From Akanthomyces muscarius (taxonomy: Eukaryota; Ascomycota; Sordariomycetes; Hypocreales; Cordycipitaceae), in the NCBI RefSeq assembly GCF_028009165.1, contig NW_026611618.1:124001-188000 (forward strand): a DNA stretch of 64,000 nucleotides. Reading direction: 5' to 3'. The position numbers and the translations under genes are program-made. Below, in pieces: positions 36,821 to 48,400 of this stretch (its first letter is position 1; each line of letters starts with the position of its first letter). The notes below the pieces were generated by a model, which saw only the letters and a program-made list of their open reading frames with translations, made no database searches and was not told the DNA's origin.

Positions 36821-36957
36821 CTAAATAAAATAAAAGATGTAATTGACAAAAAAGTAAGGCCCAGGATACTACCATCCTTGGTCAATCGTGAGTTGTATAG
36901 GAATAGCCCGATGCGGGGGTCGAACCCGCAGCCTTGAGATTGTGCACTCCTGCTTGT
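36821..36957 (-). repeat. Inverted duplication, intact arm (A)
   Basis: This arm covers the 3' half of the tRNA-Lys gene and about 85 bp downstream. Read on the minus strand it matches 37640-37725 plus 37926-37980 on the plus strand. The arm starts inside the tRNA intron (ACAAGCA). It has a single GGATG where the other arm carries the LTR, so it serves as the empty site. Confidence 0.85.
36848..36853 (-). terminator. Possible Pol III T-run for tRNA-Lys
   Basis: Six T on the minus strand, 51 bp after the tRNA 3' end. That is farther than usual, but it is the first run of more than four T downstream. Confidence 0.35.
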
Positions 36958-36993
36958 AAGAGTCTCACGCTCTACCGATTGAGCTAACCAGGC
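36905..36993 (-). tRNA. tRNA-Lys(CUU) with 16-bp intron
   Basis: Read on the minus strand, all cloverleaf parts are present. The acceptor stem GCCTGGT pairs with ATCGGGC (two G-T pairs) and ends with discriminator T. The D arm is GCTC/GAGC, the anticodon stem TGAGA/TCTCA, and the T arm GCGGG-TTCGACC-CCCGC. The anticodon loop is CTCTTA + A, giving anticodon CTT for lysine. A 16-bp intron (36956-36941) sits directly after position 37, the canonical place for nuclear tRNA introns. The mature length is 73 nt before CCA addition. Confidence 0.95.
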
Positions 36994-37639
36994 AATTACT
37001 GATGCGTAACACCTGGTGGATGCCTTTGATGGAGGCCGGCTGTGTTATTTGGTCTTATATGAGTGTGTGGGAGGCGAAGAGATTTTGAAAAGCCTGGTAG
37101 GGCTTGTGTGGGTCCATGGTGGAACCAAGTGGGCCAGGCGCGCCGAGAAAATAGGGCGACCGCCTGTAAAAGCACCTACGCCCTGTAAAAGCACAGCGGC
37201 CGACAGCGCAAACAAGATTGCCAGATGGGGAAGCGCTGGTACGCACTGACTCACCCACGCATCTCCAGCCGCATTATCGGGAAGAAACCAGATTCGCCTG
37301 AATAGAAGCAGCGGCGTGTCTGTGTCGCTTTACTTCAAAAACCCCATGTTAGCGACCATGACCTGTACTATGCTTGAGATGACACCAAGCTAGCATAGGG
37401 ACATTGCGTGGCAAAGTCGGTGATGAAGTAGCCTCCTGTGGTTTCTCTTCCAAGATTTATGTCTTGAGATCGCTGCTTACATTATGATTTAAATTAAACG
37501 AGACATCTAGTAAGCACTTTCGCAATCTGATTTGATCACTTCGCTCGTCAACATAATTCTACAATAGTTACACGAAAAACTGATAGCTTAATAAGGTTCA
37601 AACCTATTTGTCGCCCTGAACTGGATAACAGCCCGCCAC
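36994..37639. other. Spacer between inverted arms
   Basis: About 650 bp without a supported gene. It holds a short direct repeat of CCTGTAAAAGCAC near 37165-37195. Confidence 0.45.
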
Positions 37640-37692
37640 ACAAGCAAGAGTACACAATCTCAAGGCTACGGGTTCGACCGTCGCATCGGGCT
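37640..37692 (+). pseudogene. 3'-half copy of tRNA-Lys (tRNA relic)
   Basis: The sequence begins within the tRNA intron and keeps the 3' anticodon stem, variable loop, T arm and acceptor strand, but lacks the whole 5' half. The T arm is mismatched (ACGGG against CGTCG), so it cannot fold as a tRNA. Confidence 0.85.
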
Positions 37693-37725
37693 TATTCCCA
37701 TACAAGTCACGATTGACTAAGGATG

Positions 37726-37925
37726 TGTCAGGGAGGCGGCTGGGAGGAAGAAGGTGAAGGGTAAATAGTGACGAATACACTGTACAATAGCTGTTATGGC
37801 AATTATGGCAACAATGGTAACTTTATTGATCGCTAGGGAGGAAGAGGTTCCTCCCCAGCTCTCCTAGCTGGCTTCTCGCCCTGAAATAGCTGCTCTCTAG
37901 CGCGTGGATCCACTCGTCCATGACA
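37726..37925. mobile_element. Solo LTR, 200 bp, with 5-bp target duplication
   Basis: The element starts TGTCAGGGAGG and ends CCATGACA, so it has TG...CA ends and a 5-bp terminal inverted repeat TGTCA/TGACA. It is flanked by perfect direct repeats GGATG at 37721-37725 and 37926-37930. The homologous arm at 36821-36957 has one GGATG and no insert. These are the marks of an LTR-retrotransposon insertion reduced to a single LTR by recombination. The retroelement family is unknown; the TGTCA terminus is common among fungal Gypsy-type elements. Confidence 0.85.
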
Positions 37926-37980
37926 GGATGGTAGCATCCTGGGCCTTACTTTTTTGCTAATTACATCTTTTTTATTTCAG

Positions 37981-38523
37981 TAACCTACCTGGGCCCTTTT
38001 TTTCTTCATTAGAATTGTCCTGGTCATTATAGAATTCACGCTGTGGTGTGCGACAATCTGTTGAAAAGTAATGATATTCATCCCGACTATACGGTACAAG
38101 GTGCCGCGAGGCAGCATTGTATAAAGGAAAAGAGTATATATAAAAAGACACAAAGCCGGCGTTGCTTCGCCCATTCCGTTGCTTTTCACAGACCTCCAAC
38201 AGGCCAAAAGGCTCGCTCGCTTCCTCCATGTATAAGGTTCCAGCGCCAGCCGACTTCCGGCTCATCATCATCAGAGCGAGGGGTAAAACGAAGTGAACAA
38301 GAAGCGTGAGCAGAGAGCGGATATATGATAAAAATGCAGAACTGTTGAAACAAGAGAAATAGATGGAGAAAAGAGCAAAAGTGCAAAAGGTATCGTGGTG
38401 GCCGTCTACCAAGCAAGGAGGGTCAAGAAGTGCCAAGAAAAGACGATGCGGAGCGTGCAAGAAAAAAAGTGCCACACCCATCAAAGCCGATGCCTGCTCG
38501 CATGTCATCACAGCGCAGCTCTC
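37981..38523. other. 3' flank of the WD40 gene
   Basis: No gene is supported. It probably contains the 3' UTR of the large minus-strand gene. Confidence 0.45.
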
Positions 38524-41500
38524 CTAAATCATCTCGCTACGATGCAGACCAGTCGACATGTGCTTGCCCTTCTTGTCAATGGGCGAGCGGATCGCGTCCT
38601 GGTCGTACATGACAGGAGGCGGCGCCAGGATGGGCGACTTGGCCTGCTGGTACGCTGCGCCGCTCAGCATCTCCAGGGTGGAGGGAGGCTGCTGGGCGTA
38701 GGATGAGTTCTTTCGGCTGCGGCTACGGCGCTCTGAACCCCGTCTGCTGCGGCCCGAAACACTCCCCTCGCCGCCGACGCTGCGTCCGCGGTTGTGGCCG
38801 CGCGACGGCGGCGGCACCGGTGGCGGCAGCACAGGCACCATGTTGTCGTTTGGCGCAGCAACCGGTGGCTGCTCGTCGTCGTCCATGACAATCTCAATCA
38901 TTCCGGATCCGACGGCTCCGCCGGGTCCGTAGTGTGGCCTCGTGTGAGGCAGCGGCGCGGGAGGAGGCGGCGGCGGCTTTGCCAGGTGTTGAAGCTCCTT
39001 TAGCATGGGTGGCATGATGGGAGCCGGGGGGGGCGGAGGCGGAAGAGGCTCCTCGTTGGACCGACGACGTTCACCACCTCGCACGACGGCATCAATGTTA
39101 GGGATGCCGCTCGTGCTCATCTTCCTGCGGAAATGCGGTGGGTCGTCGGGGATTGGCGCCGACATGCTCCGTGGAATCATCGGCCGCGCTGGCGGCTGAT
39201 ACACAGTCGATGGCAGCAGCGTCAGCAGTCCTGGTGCCTCATCATGGGCAGCTGGCTTCACTTCCTGCGGTTCTTTGGCCGGCAGGGATGGAACAGGCGG
39301 GACATTATGGCCACTGGACATTCCGTTGGACAAGACGAGTCGCATAGCTTTTGGCGTGGCCGGTAATCCTATCATCGGGCTCGCGCCGCGAGCATACATG
39401 TTCTTCGGGGGCTCTGTTGCGCTCCTGGGAGGAAAGTCGTCGGATAAAGGCTTGGGTTCAGAAGTCTCGACTCCTACACGCTCGTAAATGGTCGCGGTGG
39501 CAGGCGCGTATTCGTCTGGATGCAAGATGCCGGGTGTGTGTGCCCGCTTTGCAAGTGACTTTCGCCGCTCTTCGAGTTCGCGAGCTGCCTGCTCCTTGCG
39601 CCTCATTCGCTCGTCCTTGACCTGGCGCAAGTCTCCAACTTGCACCGTGGACGCGGCGCGTGGCGGACGACCGACAAGTGACGGATCGTTCGGCAGGTCC
39701 GGAATAGTGAACTCACGTGGTCTTGACTCCGAGGTCCCTCTTCTAGACGTTGCAGGTGAGTTGAGTCCCTGGCCGACACTCCGGCTATGCTTGGCTCTGA
39801 AAGCTTCCTGTTCCTCCATGGCTCGCTTCAGATCCTCTTCGTCGTCAGAGCCTTGCAAATGCATGATGCTTGCCGACAAGGGCACAGGCGACGAGGGCGA
39901 CCGAGCCTTGACGCTCTCTCTGCCTTGGCTTCGTCCACGCGTGTCGACCGCCAAGGGCTGTCGCTTCCTGTCAGGGCTGCGGCCTTTGCTGCCGCGACTT
40001 GATGTGCGACTTGAGCCCTTGGTTCTAGTTTTGGCTGATCTTCGTGAGGTGGTGGACTCTGCTGCATCAAAGAACTTTGGCGTGGTCAGATTGGCCAAGT
40101 CTTCTGGAGACATGGGGATCGGAGATGTGGGAGAACGCTTCGGCTTGACCCAGCTCCGAGCTGAGGCACGTCCGCGATCCTCCGACGGCTCTCGAGATCT
40201 GTCCCGTCCCTCTCGACTGCCTTGGCGAGTCCTAGAGCTCTCCCGCGGTCGTTCTTTGCTGTGCCCTCGGCTTCGGGCTCGGTTGGAATAATGCTTGGCA
40301 GCCTCGAGACTATGGATGTAGTCATCCTTTTGTCGTCCATGTCTGTAGCTTCGACCTGCACTAGAGGTCGAAGTAATGGAGCTGGCGACAGATCCGGGGC
40401 CGCGACGCCTTGTAGGCCAGTGGAATCGTGTGGATGATGTGACTGACTGCTCTGGGGATGCAGGGTCGTTCATTGTGGGCTGGCCAATGGGCTGCAGCTC
40501 AAGAAGCTTGCCGCCAGGAATTCGGCTCCTTGAACCGTTCCGCACATTGCTTTTGCTTTCTTGCATACGCGCCATGACCATTTGATCAGGAGAAGGAGGG
40601 CGCTCACCACCTTGAAAGTCTGAAACCACGCGGGTAAATCGGTCGCGCATCATCATGGGGCTAGCTGTGGAAGCGCGTGCAAGCGAGTTTCCGGCAGCAA
40701 TGTTGTCGTAGTCGGCAGACACCATCCGGGAGTGGCCGCCGCGCCCATGCCTACTGGCTTCGCGTGCCAAATTGTCACGATTAATGTCGTTGGGAGCCTC
40801 TCCGATGGATGGAAGGCGACCACGGCTCGTCAAGGAGCCGTTGGGCCGTGCAGAGGTAGGCGTGTTGAAGCGACTGTTGTTCGATGGGCGCAAAAATGCT
40901 GTGGCCGCTTCGTAAGAACCACCTGGAGAAATGGCCGAGTCTGCAATTGGTGTGACACCCGCCGCGATGGGGGTCTGTCCGTCGTCGATATTAGCGTAAA
41001 ATTTGGCCTTTTGGTTGACATCGCCAAATGAAGTGATGAGCTTCAGAGCAGAGGATTTGGCAACACTTCGCTGGGGTCCGCGTTGGACTCCCGGGGGTGA
41101 CAGTGGTGGGCTGAGAATTTCGGGGATGCTGGGGGTTATGCTCTGGAAATTGAGTTGAACTGCAGACGGCGATCTCCATGGCTCGGTGGACTCTTGGTCC
41201 GTGCAAGCAAAGCATCGAATCGCCAACTGCTGCTGGTGATGTTGAACAGCCCATTCACCCCACTTCCTAATGATGGCTGCTTGACGTTCCCAAACGCTGG
41301 GAAATGTCAGACAAGTCAGGATAAGTGCTTCCATATATCGCTTATGCGAGATGTAAATCTCAATGGCGTCATTATGGTCGCCCATGCCGAGCATAATAGT
41401 AACAGCAACGTGAATGTCGCCGCTTTCCAATAGTCGCTGCACATAGACTCGGCCAATCTTTTGTTGTCCCGCAGCGCTTCCTATGCCGCTGAGAGCAAAC

Positions 41501-43504
41501 AACATCCAATCAGAAGAAGTCATATCTTTGGCGCTGCCAGCCATAGCATCCGTCTCCATGTCGCCTAGCCATTTGCCGAGGAGAATTCGGCTAGAAGATC
41601 CGCTCGGGTGTCGACTCATCTCATCACGGATGAGGCCTTCAACCTCTGCATGCCAGCCAAAGATGGTGCTCAGCATCTGCCTTCTCAGATCGTCGTTGGT
41701 CAGACGTGAGTTGTCAGCATTCATCGGGTGCTTGTATGGAATATCGCTCAGTCGTGTCCTGGTGAATTTGAACAAGTCGTAGACCTTGTTGTCATCGGGG
41801 CTTCGTGGGACCTCGTGACGCAGCCTAGATGGGCGTTGGCGAGAGCGCGACGACGCTACACTCGTGCTTCCCAGAGAATACCCCATAGAATACGCATCAA
41901 TGTCCTGTTGACGGCCAACAGTAGAAGATCTTAGTGAGGTTCCAGCCGAGATGTAGGTGTTTTGCGACCGAATAGAGGCGGGGTGTCGACCCGGTGTACG
42001 TGAACCGGCAGAGGCGGCAGAGGCGGCGGAAGACTTTGATTGGGAGGAAGAGAGACCACTTCTGCTAGAAACAGGGCTTGCTGATTCGTACGTCTCGTTG
42101 CCAGAGTCAGGATGCGCCTGGCCACGAGCAATGCGTGCAAACGGCGAGAGGTGGTCTTCGTCACTCTCCGAAACATTCATCTCGACGGGAACGGAGCTCA
42201 TAGAGCTTTCCGACTCCGACGTATGTATTGTCGTGGCGGAATGGACAGATTGATTGGCAGTCTCTTCGATGGAGTTTGGAGGCGAAGGCGGCAGATGACT
42301 CGTGGGGTGTTGGACATTCGCGACCATGATTGCTGGCGAGTTGAGATCGAATTGCTGCACGGTGCCGTTGGGCCCGACCGTGAAGAGACTTGCGCCAGGT
42401 CCGTAGAGCGCCATACCGCGTACATGCTCAAGAGTAGGAATCGAGTCAAATGTAACGTGCTTTGTGCGCACATCCCAAGACAGGGTTTCGCTACGCTGGT
42501 CAGTAAATTGCGACGTGTTGAGAAATTTGCAAAGCATACCTGTCAGAGAACTGAATGACACGGCCGTTCTTGGACCAACCCATCCAGTTGGAGCCATTTT
42601 CGAGGGCTTCTGCCTTGCGCAAGATTCGTACAACCTTGGCAGGGTCTTCAATATTATATGCCTTGGTGACACTCCAAACTCGCAAGTCACCATCGTGCTT
42701 TTGCACGGCCAGCATTTCTGACTTTTGTCGAGACGAAGAGGCATGCCAAGACAAATTAATGACAGGCGATGGTGCTCTAGAAGTTGTCAAGTTATGCATG
42801 ATGGTGAAGCGAGGCTGAAGTCGAGCAATTAAAAGAGTACCAGTTTGGAATCTGTGTCATGTTAGCATTGAAGCTCTTTTGGAGAAGACGTCGGTGACAT
42901 ACCCGATGGCAAATGTTAGACAGTCTTGCGACGGAGCCAAAGCCGTGATTGCCGTCTGCTCCAACGTTTTGGTGCTCATGTGTTCTGAAGTTGCAATCTC
43001 GAATATGGTAATGGTGCCGTAGGTATCACCTTGAAAGTTGTTGGTCAACGAGTAAGTCGAATTTTAGATGCAAGTCTTACCAAAAGCCAAATTGCCATTG
43101 CGCATCCAGGTAATCGCGGTTATTTGACAATCGGACACCGCAGTGAAGTTTTTGAGCGTTTCACCCGTCATGAGATCCCAGATAATCATCCTTTTGCTGC
43201 TATCGTAGCTGGCAGCTATGCGTCCCCCACCGTACTGGCTATGGTTGTCGATGGCGAGCAACAAGACCTCGTGCTGGTGGCCGGTAAATCGGCGCTCGAT
43301 TGTCAATGAGTCGTGGTGGCAGCAGACGACAGATGTGCCCTGGACATATAGAAACATGGATGCCGTGGCGCCGCAGGGATCAAAGTACTTGAGATCCGGT
43401 ATCGACGGCACGACAGGGCCGCGCACGTTTCGCCCCCTCGCGGTAGACGATCGCTCGGAGGCTCGCGAAATCGCATGGCCCTGCGAGGAAGCCGGGGCAG
43501 ACAT
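38524..43504 (-). CDS. Large WD40/helical-repeat scaffold protein (1609 aa)
   Basis: Four exons: 43504-43081, 43029-42903, 42851-42540 and 42490-38524. Introns are 49-51 bp, and phases are consistent. The N-terminal 340 residues form WD40 blades (RFTGHQHEVLLLAIDNHS, RMIIWDLMTGETLKNF, LRVWSVTKAYN, TLSWDVRTKHVTF). Residues 380-510 are Ser-rich. A conserved helical block around 520-720 follows (VYDLFKFTRTRLSDIPYKHP, GWHAEVEGLI, GRVYVQRLLESGDIHVAVTIML, WERQAAIIRKWGEWA), resembling the helical repeats of Gemin5- or coatomer-like WD40 scaffolds. The last 800 residues are disordered, rich in Arg and Ser, with proline runs near the C-terminus (PPPPPPPAP). Orthologues of this plan are common in filamentous ascomycetes but, to my knowledge, lack a defined function. 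It probably organises a complex. The partner is unknown. Confidence 0.88.
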
Positions 43505-44726
43505 GTTGACGAAGAGGATGAGGTAGTTTCAAAATGACAGGCTCGCGTGTTTTCGTGTGCTTTTGTGTAGCGTGGGGTCTGATCCCGGCGTTTTGGGGGC
43601 GTGGTTGTTGCGACCGAGTCCGATGCCCTGCAGGAGGGACGGTTCGCAGCAGCTGTCCTGCAGTGACCTGTGGTCACAGGCTCGAAGCGTCCGAAAGTGG
43701 CGTGGCACGGCGAGTGTACCGTTCCACGCTGGTATCCGTGGATCAAAGCCTCTGTGCCTCGAGGTGAGAGCGCAGAAGGCGACGACCCACGAACGAAGAT
43801 TGTATAGTTTGTTGATTCGGTTCCGATGCCGGTCTGGGTCGCTGATTACATGGAGGCGCTGGTCGAGGAGTTAGTATTGGCGCAGAAGGTGATGGCAGCG
43901 TGAGTTGAGAAACGCTCGACAGCCAAGCATGTGACGATTCGAATGTGTAAGAGTGTTGTGTGACAGAAGATGTTGAGTGAATAATACATGTAGTGATTGA
44001 TGGTGTTGCGACAAGCAGGTTGCGACTCGAGTCTCCGCGGGAGCGAGGAACAGCGGTGAGCAAGGATGAAAAAGGGAATCCGGGTAATTGCCCAAAAGAA
44101 TCGCCCAGGGAAAGGGGTGAGCGCCTCGAGCAAATAGAGGGAAACAGGACAGACTGAATACGGCCTGATGTAAGTAACCGCAGAGAGACAGGTGGTGCGG
44201 AGTGGGTCGGGCGCTTGTAGATGAGGGGATACGCAAAGCCTGGCGGTTGCAGTTGGGTGTGTGTGACTTACTCGGACCCAAGAGGTGGTGGCGTCTACTG
44301 GGAACAAAGAGTTTTGGAACAGTCGCACAGCAGAATGCGCTTGAACCCAGATCCAGGTGTCGTATAATAAAAATAGAGAAGAGAAATCCCAGATTGCTGG
44401 AGGAAAAGAGGTGTCAAAGTGAGAGTGCGAGTGCGGCGGGCTAGGCAAGTAAATGTGCAGCACAGCGGAGCCCCAGTAGTTAGCAGTAGCCACGGGGAGG
44501 GGACCAGCGACGGGTAATAAAAAAAAATAAGAGGCGGATGGCACAAGCACGACGCAGCACAGTCAAGACATACACCACCGCCTAGCAGCAACAGCAGGAA
44601 CTTGTGCAGAGAGAGACGGTCTGCTGCTAGCAGGGATCTGGCGATGGAGAAAGAGGCCCTGGTAAGAGCTTGCTGGGGGTGTGCGAGGAGGGACTGGGGC
44701 CGTGTCTGGGCTCCTCTTGCGGGCAC

Positions 44727-44748
44727 GGGGGGGGGGGGGGGGGGGGGG
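44727..44748. repeat. Poly-G run, 22 bp
   Basis: Twenty-two consecutive G, a length at which assembly or sequencing error is common. Confidence 0.95.
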
Positions 44749-45438
44749 ATGGGACAAAGGCGGCTAACGTCTAAGGTTGCTTGATAAAGTGGTGGCGCGA
44801 TGGAATGTTAGTGGTTGACGGGCGGGCTGATGAGAGCCGTATGTAAAATTAGAGCTGCTGGGGCTGTATCAAAGACGACAAGAAACAAGTCCAAAGAGTT
44901 CCCCCCCTCAATCCACAATTGGTGCTGGATATAACCACTTCGTACAGCGACAGGGAGAGAGACAGGGAGGCGGCGAGACAAGCCACAGGCGTTGAAGCAC
45001 CGGGGTTTGATGCGCTGGCAGGCGAACGCGCACATCGACGGTTGCATTGGCCAGCTGGTGCTGCCAAATGCCGTCATACGAGCATTTCTCGTTCAGAACC
45101 AGCACAGGAATTGGACCAGCACTGGCTGGAAACAATGCAGGGCTCCCATGGCTAGCTCCGTGGGCTGTCGTCCCGCGTGGACATGAGCCGGGGCTATAAC
45201 AGAGCCTATCAAGACGCATAGTAGGGCTACGGAGGCTAGTTTGGCTGTTCTACAGATGACACTGCCCTGTTTCGCGATCCGGACTTGGACGGTTTCTGTC
45301 ATCTTCATTTCGCCATCAACTTTTTTTTGCCGGGCTTGGTTTTGTCTGGCGCCTCAGGTAAATTGCAGCGTCGTGCTCGCCGAGCCTGGCTTGGGTACCA
45401 GTAGGCAAGGTAGGCGGGCTTGCGGGGTGAGGGACCAG

Positions 45439-45457
45439 CACACACACACACACACAC
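45439..45457. repeat. (CA)n microsatellite
   Basis: A CA dinucleotide run of 9.5 units followed by an imperfect CA-rich stretch up to about 45475. Confidence 0.9.
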
Positions 45458-48400
45458 CAGACACACCACACACCACCATCAGATAGGCACAGGGCACAGA
45501 GGTGAGAGGAGAGGGTTGCTGATGCCGCGTGCTGCATGGGGCGCCACTTCTACATACATACACAGCTGCCAGCGTCGCTGCAGATGAGATGGTGGGCTGT
45601 CGTCGTGGGCGCTGTACGAGTCTGTTGCTTTCGGTACCTTACATGGGCTGCCAACGTAGAGTGAGCGTCGATTCCGGCTGGTCGTGTCCGGTAAAATGTT
45701 GCTTTTTTCATCGACGCTCGCATCTTGCCTGGCCCCTAGGTACAGAGACGGTGCTATTGGCGGGCGACCTAACTTACTGGTACATGGCTCGATTGCGTGC
45801 GCTGGCAGCCATCCAAAAATAACGACGGCCGTGCTAAATAAATAGCGACCGGGATGGGCATCCATGTGCTGGCAGATAATTCGCTGTCCGGAGACGGACC
45901 CCAGAGTCGATGGTCACAGAGCGGGCGGGGACTGCGCGCGCGCGGGATGGTTGCTGGCCATTGTTGAGCAGCAGCATGCAGAGTGCAACTGTGAAGGAGG
46001 CGGAGGAGGACGAGCAGGACCTAGGACGAGGAGAATCGAGTCGGCCACTGTTGACTGGCAAACTGGTGTACTGGCGACTGGGACTGGGTACTGGCAAGCT
46101 ACCACTAGGCTAGCCTGCAGCGAGGCTTGATGGCTGGCGGTCCAGAGCGGGGCTCGCCGGCCAGACGTTCAATGGAAGGCGTCGAGGAAGCGCCCAACTT
46201 TAGCTCGCCCTCTGATTCGCCCATCTCGTTGCACCTCTGTCTCGAGCCCCAGCCAATCGCAGCGCCCATCACGCCTGTCGGCCGGCCCCTCTACAGGGAC
46301 CTACAGGGGTCCGATCGCCATATCCCGCCGCTAGGAGTTCAGCAATTAGCGCTGGCATGGGGCCTCCTCCAGCCCTTCTGTCCACTAAAAGACAGCCTGC
46401 CAGCTCTGAAAGCCCACCAACACCACTAACACGCCCAATTATCGTCGCTCCCTCCGCCGGCCATCACACTATCCCGACTCATACCAGTAGCTATGCCCAT
46501 CCAGCGACAACACCCCAACACACCAGCAGTCACGCTCCTTTTCTCGCTTTACACGCCATTCTCCTAACCTTGGTCCCCTGCTTTTACCCTGTCCAGTAGT
46601 GAATCAACGCCACTCGCTCGCTCCAGGCTCCACCGTCATGCGTTCTCACCATCAGCCACCTCCAACCCCTCCTCTCCCAGCCACCAATCGTGCTCCCTTC
46701 TCCCAACTTCTCCCGCTCTCACTCGCCCAACGGGCATTACCGTCTTGCTGTCCTCGTCTTGTTGATTTGACTCCCATGGCTAGTCTGTCCAATACATCCC
46801 TTGCCTGCCCAACACCCTTACTGAGTAGTTTCCCGTCATCCTCCCTCCGCCCAAGACAATCTACGGCCCGTCCCTGTCATGGCTACGTACAGGGGCCATG
46901 CTTGTATACCTCTCAGCCTCGTTTTCATTGAAGTCTCGCCAGTATTTTATTGAGCCGATACAATTAAGAAGCAAAGACTCGCTTCTCTTCTGTTGATGAA
47001 CTACCGCAGGACCCTAGCTGCACCGTCTCCGCACCTCCCAGTATCATATTTGCGCCTCTCGCACCTCCGTCGTTTGGACTGCCGATCCTACCGACTGCCT
47101 TTGCATGTACTTCGCATCCGAAGGCTCTTGCCACTGATACCTGCATCTGCTCCAGCTGCAACTGTGGCTTGCTCGGGCCAGACTTTGCCATGCGGGTACA
47201 CGCTCTCAATGTTCTTCCGGTCGCTGCCGCGCTGTCCAACGTGACAGCTCGTGGCTCACGTTGCGGTACCTGAATGATGACCACACCTGGTAACACGACT
47301 GAGTGATAATGTTATAAATTCGTTACACGCAACAGGCATATTGCTTGTACTGTAACGTCAATTCGAGGCAAAAAATACTGAATCATAAACTCAGCCGTTG
47401 TAGATGCACCGCACAAGCCACACGCGAGCTGCCTCGTGACAGACGGCTGGCGCTCGAGGAGCCGAGACCTTGTCTCACAGAAAACGCAAGCCATTGACCG
47501 TTTTCTTCACTTCCGCTAATCAACGGATACTCTTTTCCCGATTCGCACATCTTCAATTGCAAGACTTTGCATCATCATCATGTGAGGCAACCATGTTGAA
47601 ACAAGCGCACTACGTCGCATGTCACGACTCACTACACTCGACTGGGCGTCTCGAAAGGACAAGCATGTTGTGTTGTACAGCATATTGTCCGTCCTACCAG
47701 TCTGAAAATCACAGCCCATGCGTTCATGGGCCCCGCCCTCTCCGCATGCTCACCTACATAGTCATGTCCGCCTTATTCTGTCTGTCGTTGCCGCAGCTAC
47801 CTCTCTCAATCTCAGCTTGGCGCAACCTCATACACCAGAAAACATCTTCTAGCCCAATCTTCAGCTGAGACATCAACAAGATAGCGTCCCCGGCGCGTTC
47901 AATTCTTCAATTCCTCATATTACCCAGACTCCGAAACTCGGCTTTAGCTACCTTTCAAAGTAGTACAACACGTTTCCGGTTTCCGACAGGTCCGGCACGC
48001 CCGTATGGATCGAGATCCAGGATCCACCACACGCATGCTTTTTCTCCTGTTTCCAACCTCCTCCAGCGCAGCACCCATCAGCCTTTCGACGTTCTTCTCC
48101 AACACGGCATTGAATGCTTGAAAAGTGCGGTGACAAAAGGCGCGGTCGGGCTTTCACCAAGCCGGGATGTGGCCACCACCCTTGCCCAAGTGAGGAGCTT
48201 CACACCCCCTTCAGGAAGCGATGGCAACGGCCACGAGGCTTGGCCGCAAAAGAAATAATGATCAACGAACTGCTCGGCCGCATTACGCACGCATGCCCAA
48301 CATCGATACCGGCGCCCAATGTCGAATATGCCACTCAATCACACGTACTCACGCACACCATCGCAAAAGATTAGCTCCGCCAGAGAGCCACGCTGAATGC

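Larger units (their letters stand above)
37640..37980 (+). repeat. Inverted duplication, interrupted arm (B)
   Basis: This is the second copy of the region at 36821-36957, in opposite orientation. It runs 37640-37725, is interrupted by a 200-bp LTR-like insert, and continues 37926-37980 (GTAGCATCCTGGGCCTTACT...). Differences between the arms include several CA/TA and TG/TA alternatives in both directions, for example CTACGG here against CTGCGG in the tRNA, and GACTAAGG here against GACCAAGG. Confidence 0.85.

Noticed and set aside
37590..37620. GGTTCAAACC motif that looks like a tRNA T arm
   Set aside because: No acceptor, D or anticodon stems could be folded around it.
39488..40291. 267-codon plus-strand open frame
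   Set aside because: Antisense shadow of the Arg/Ser-rich part of the WD40 protein.
45439..45475. CA-rich tract as a possible CRISPR-like or regulatory array
   Set aside because: Simple dinucleotide microsatellite without spacers.
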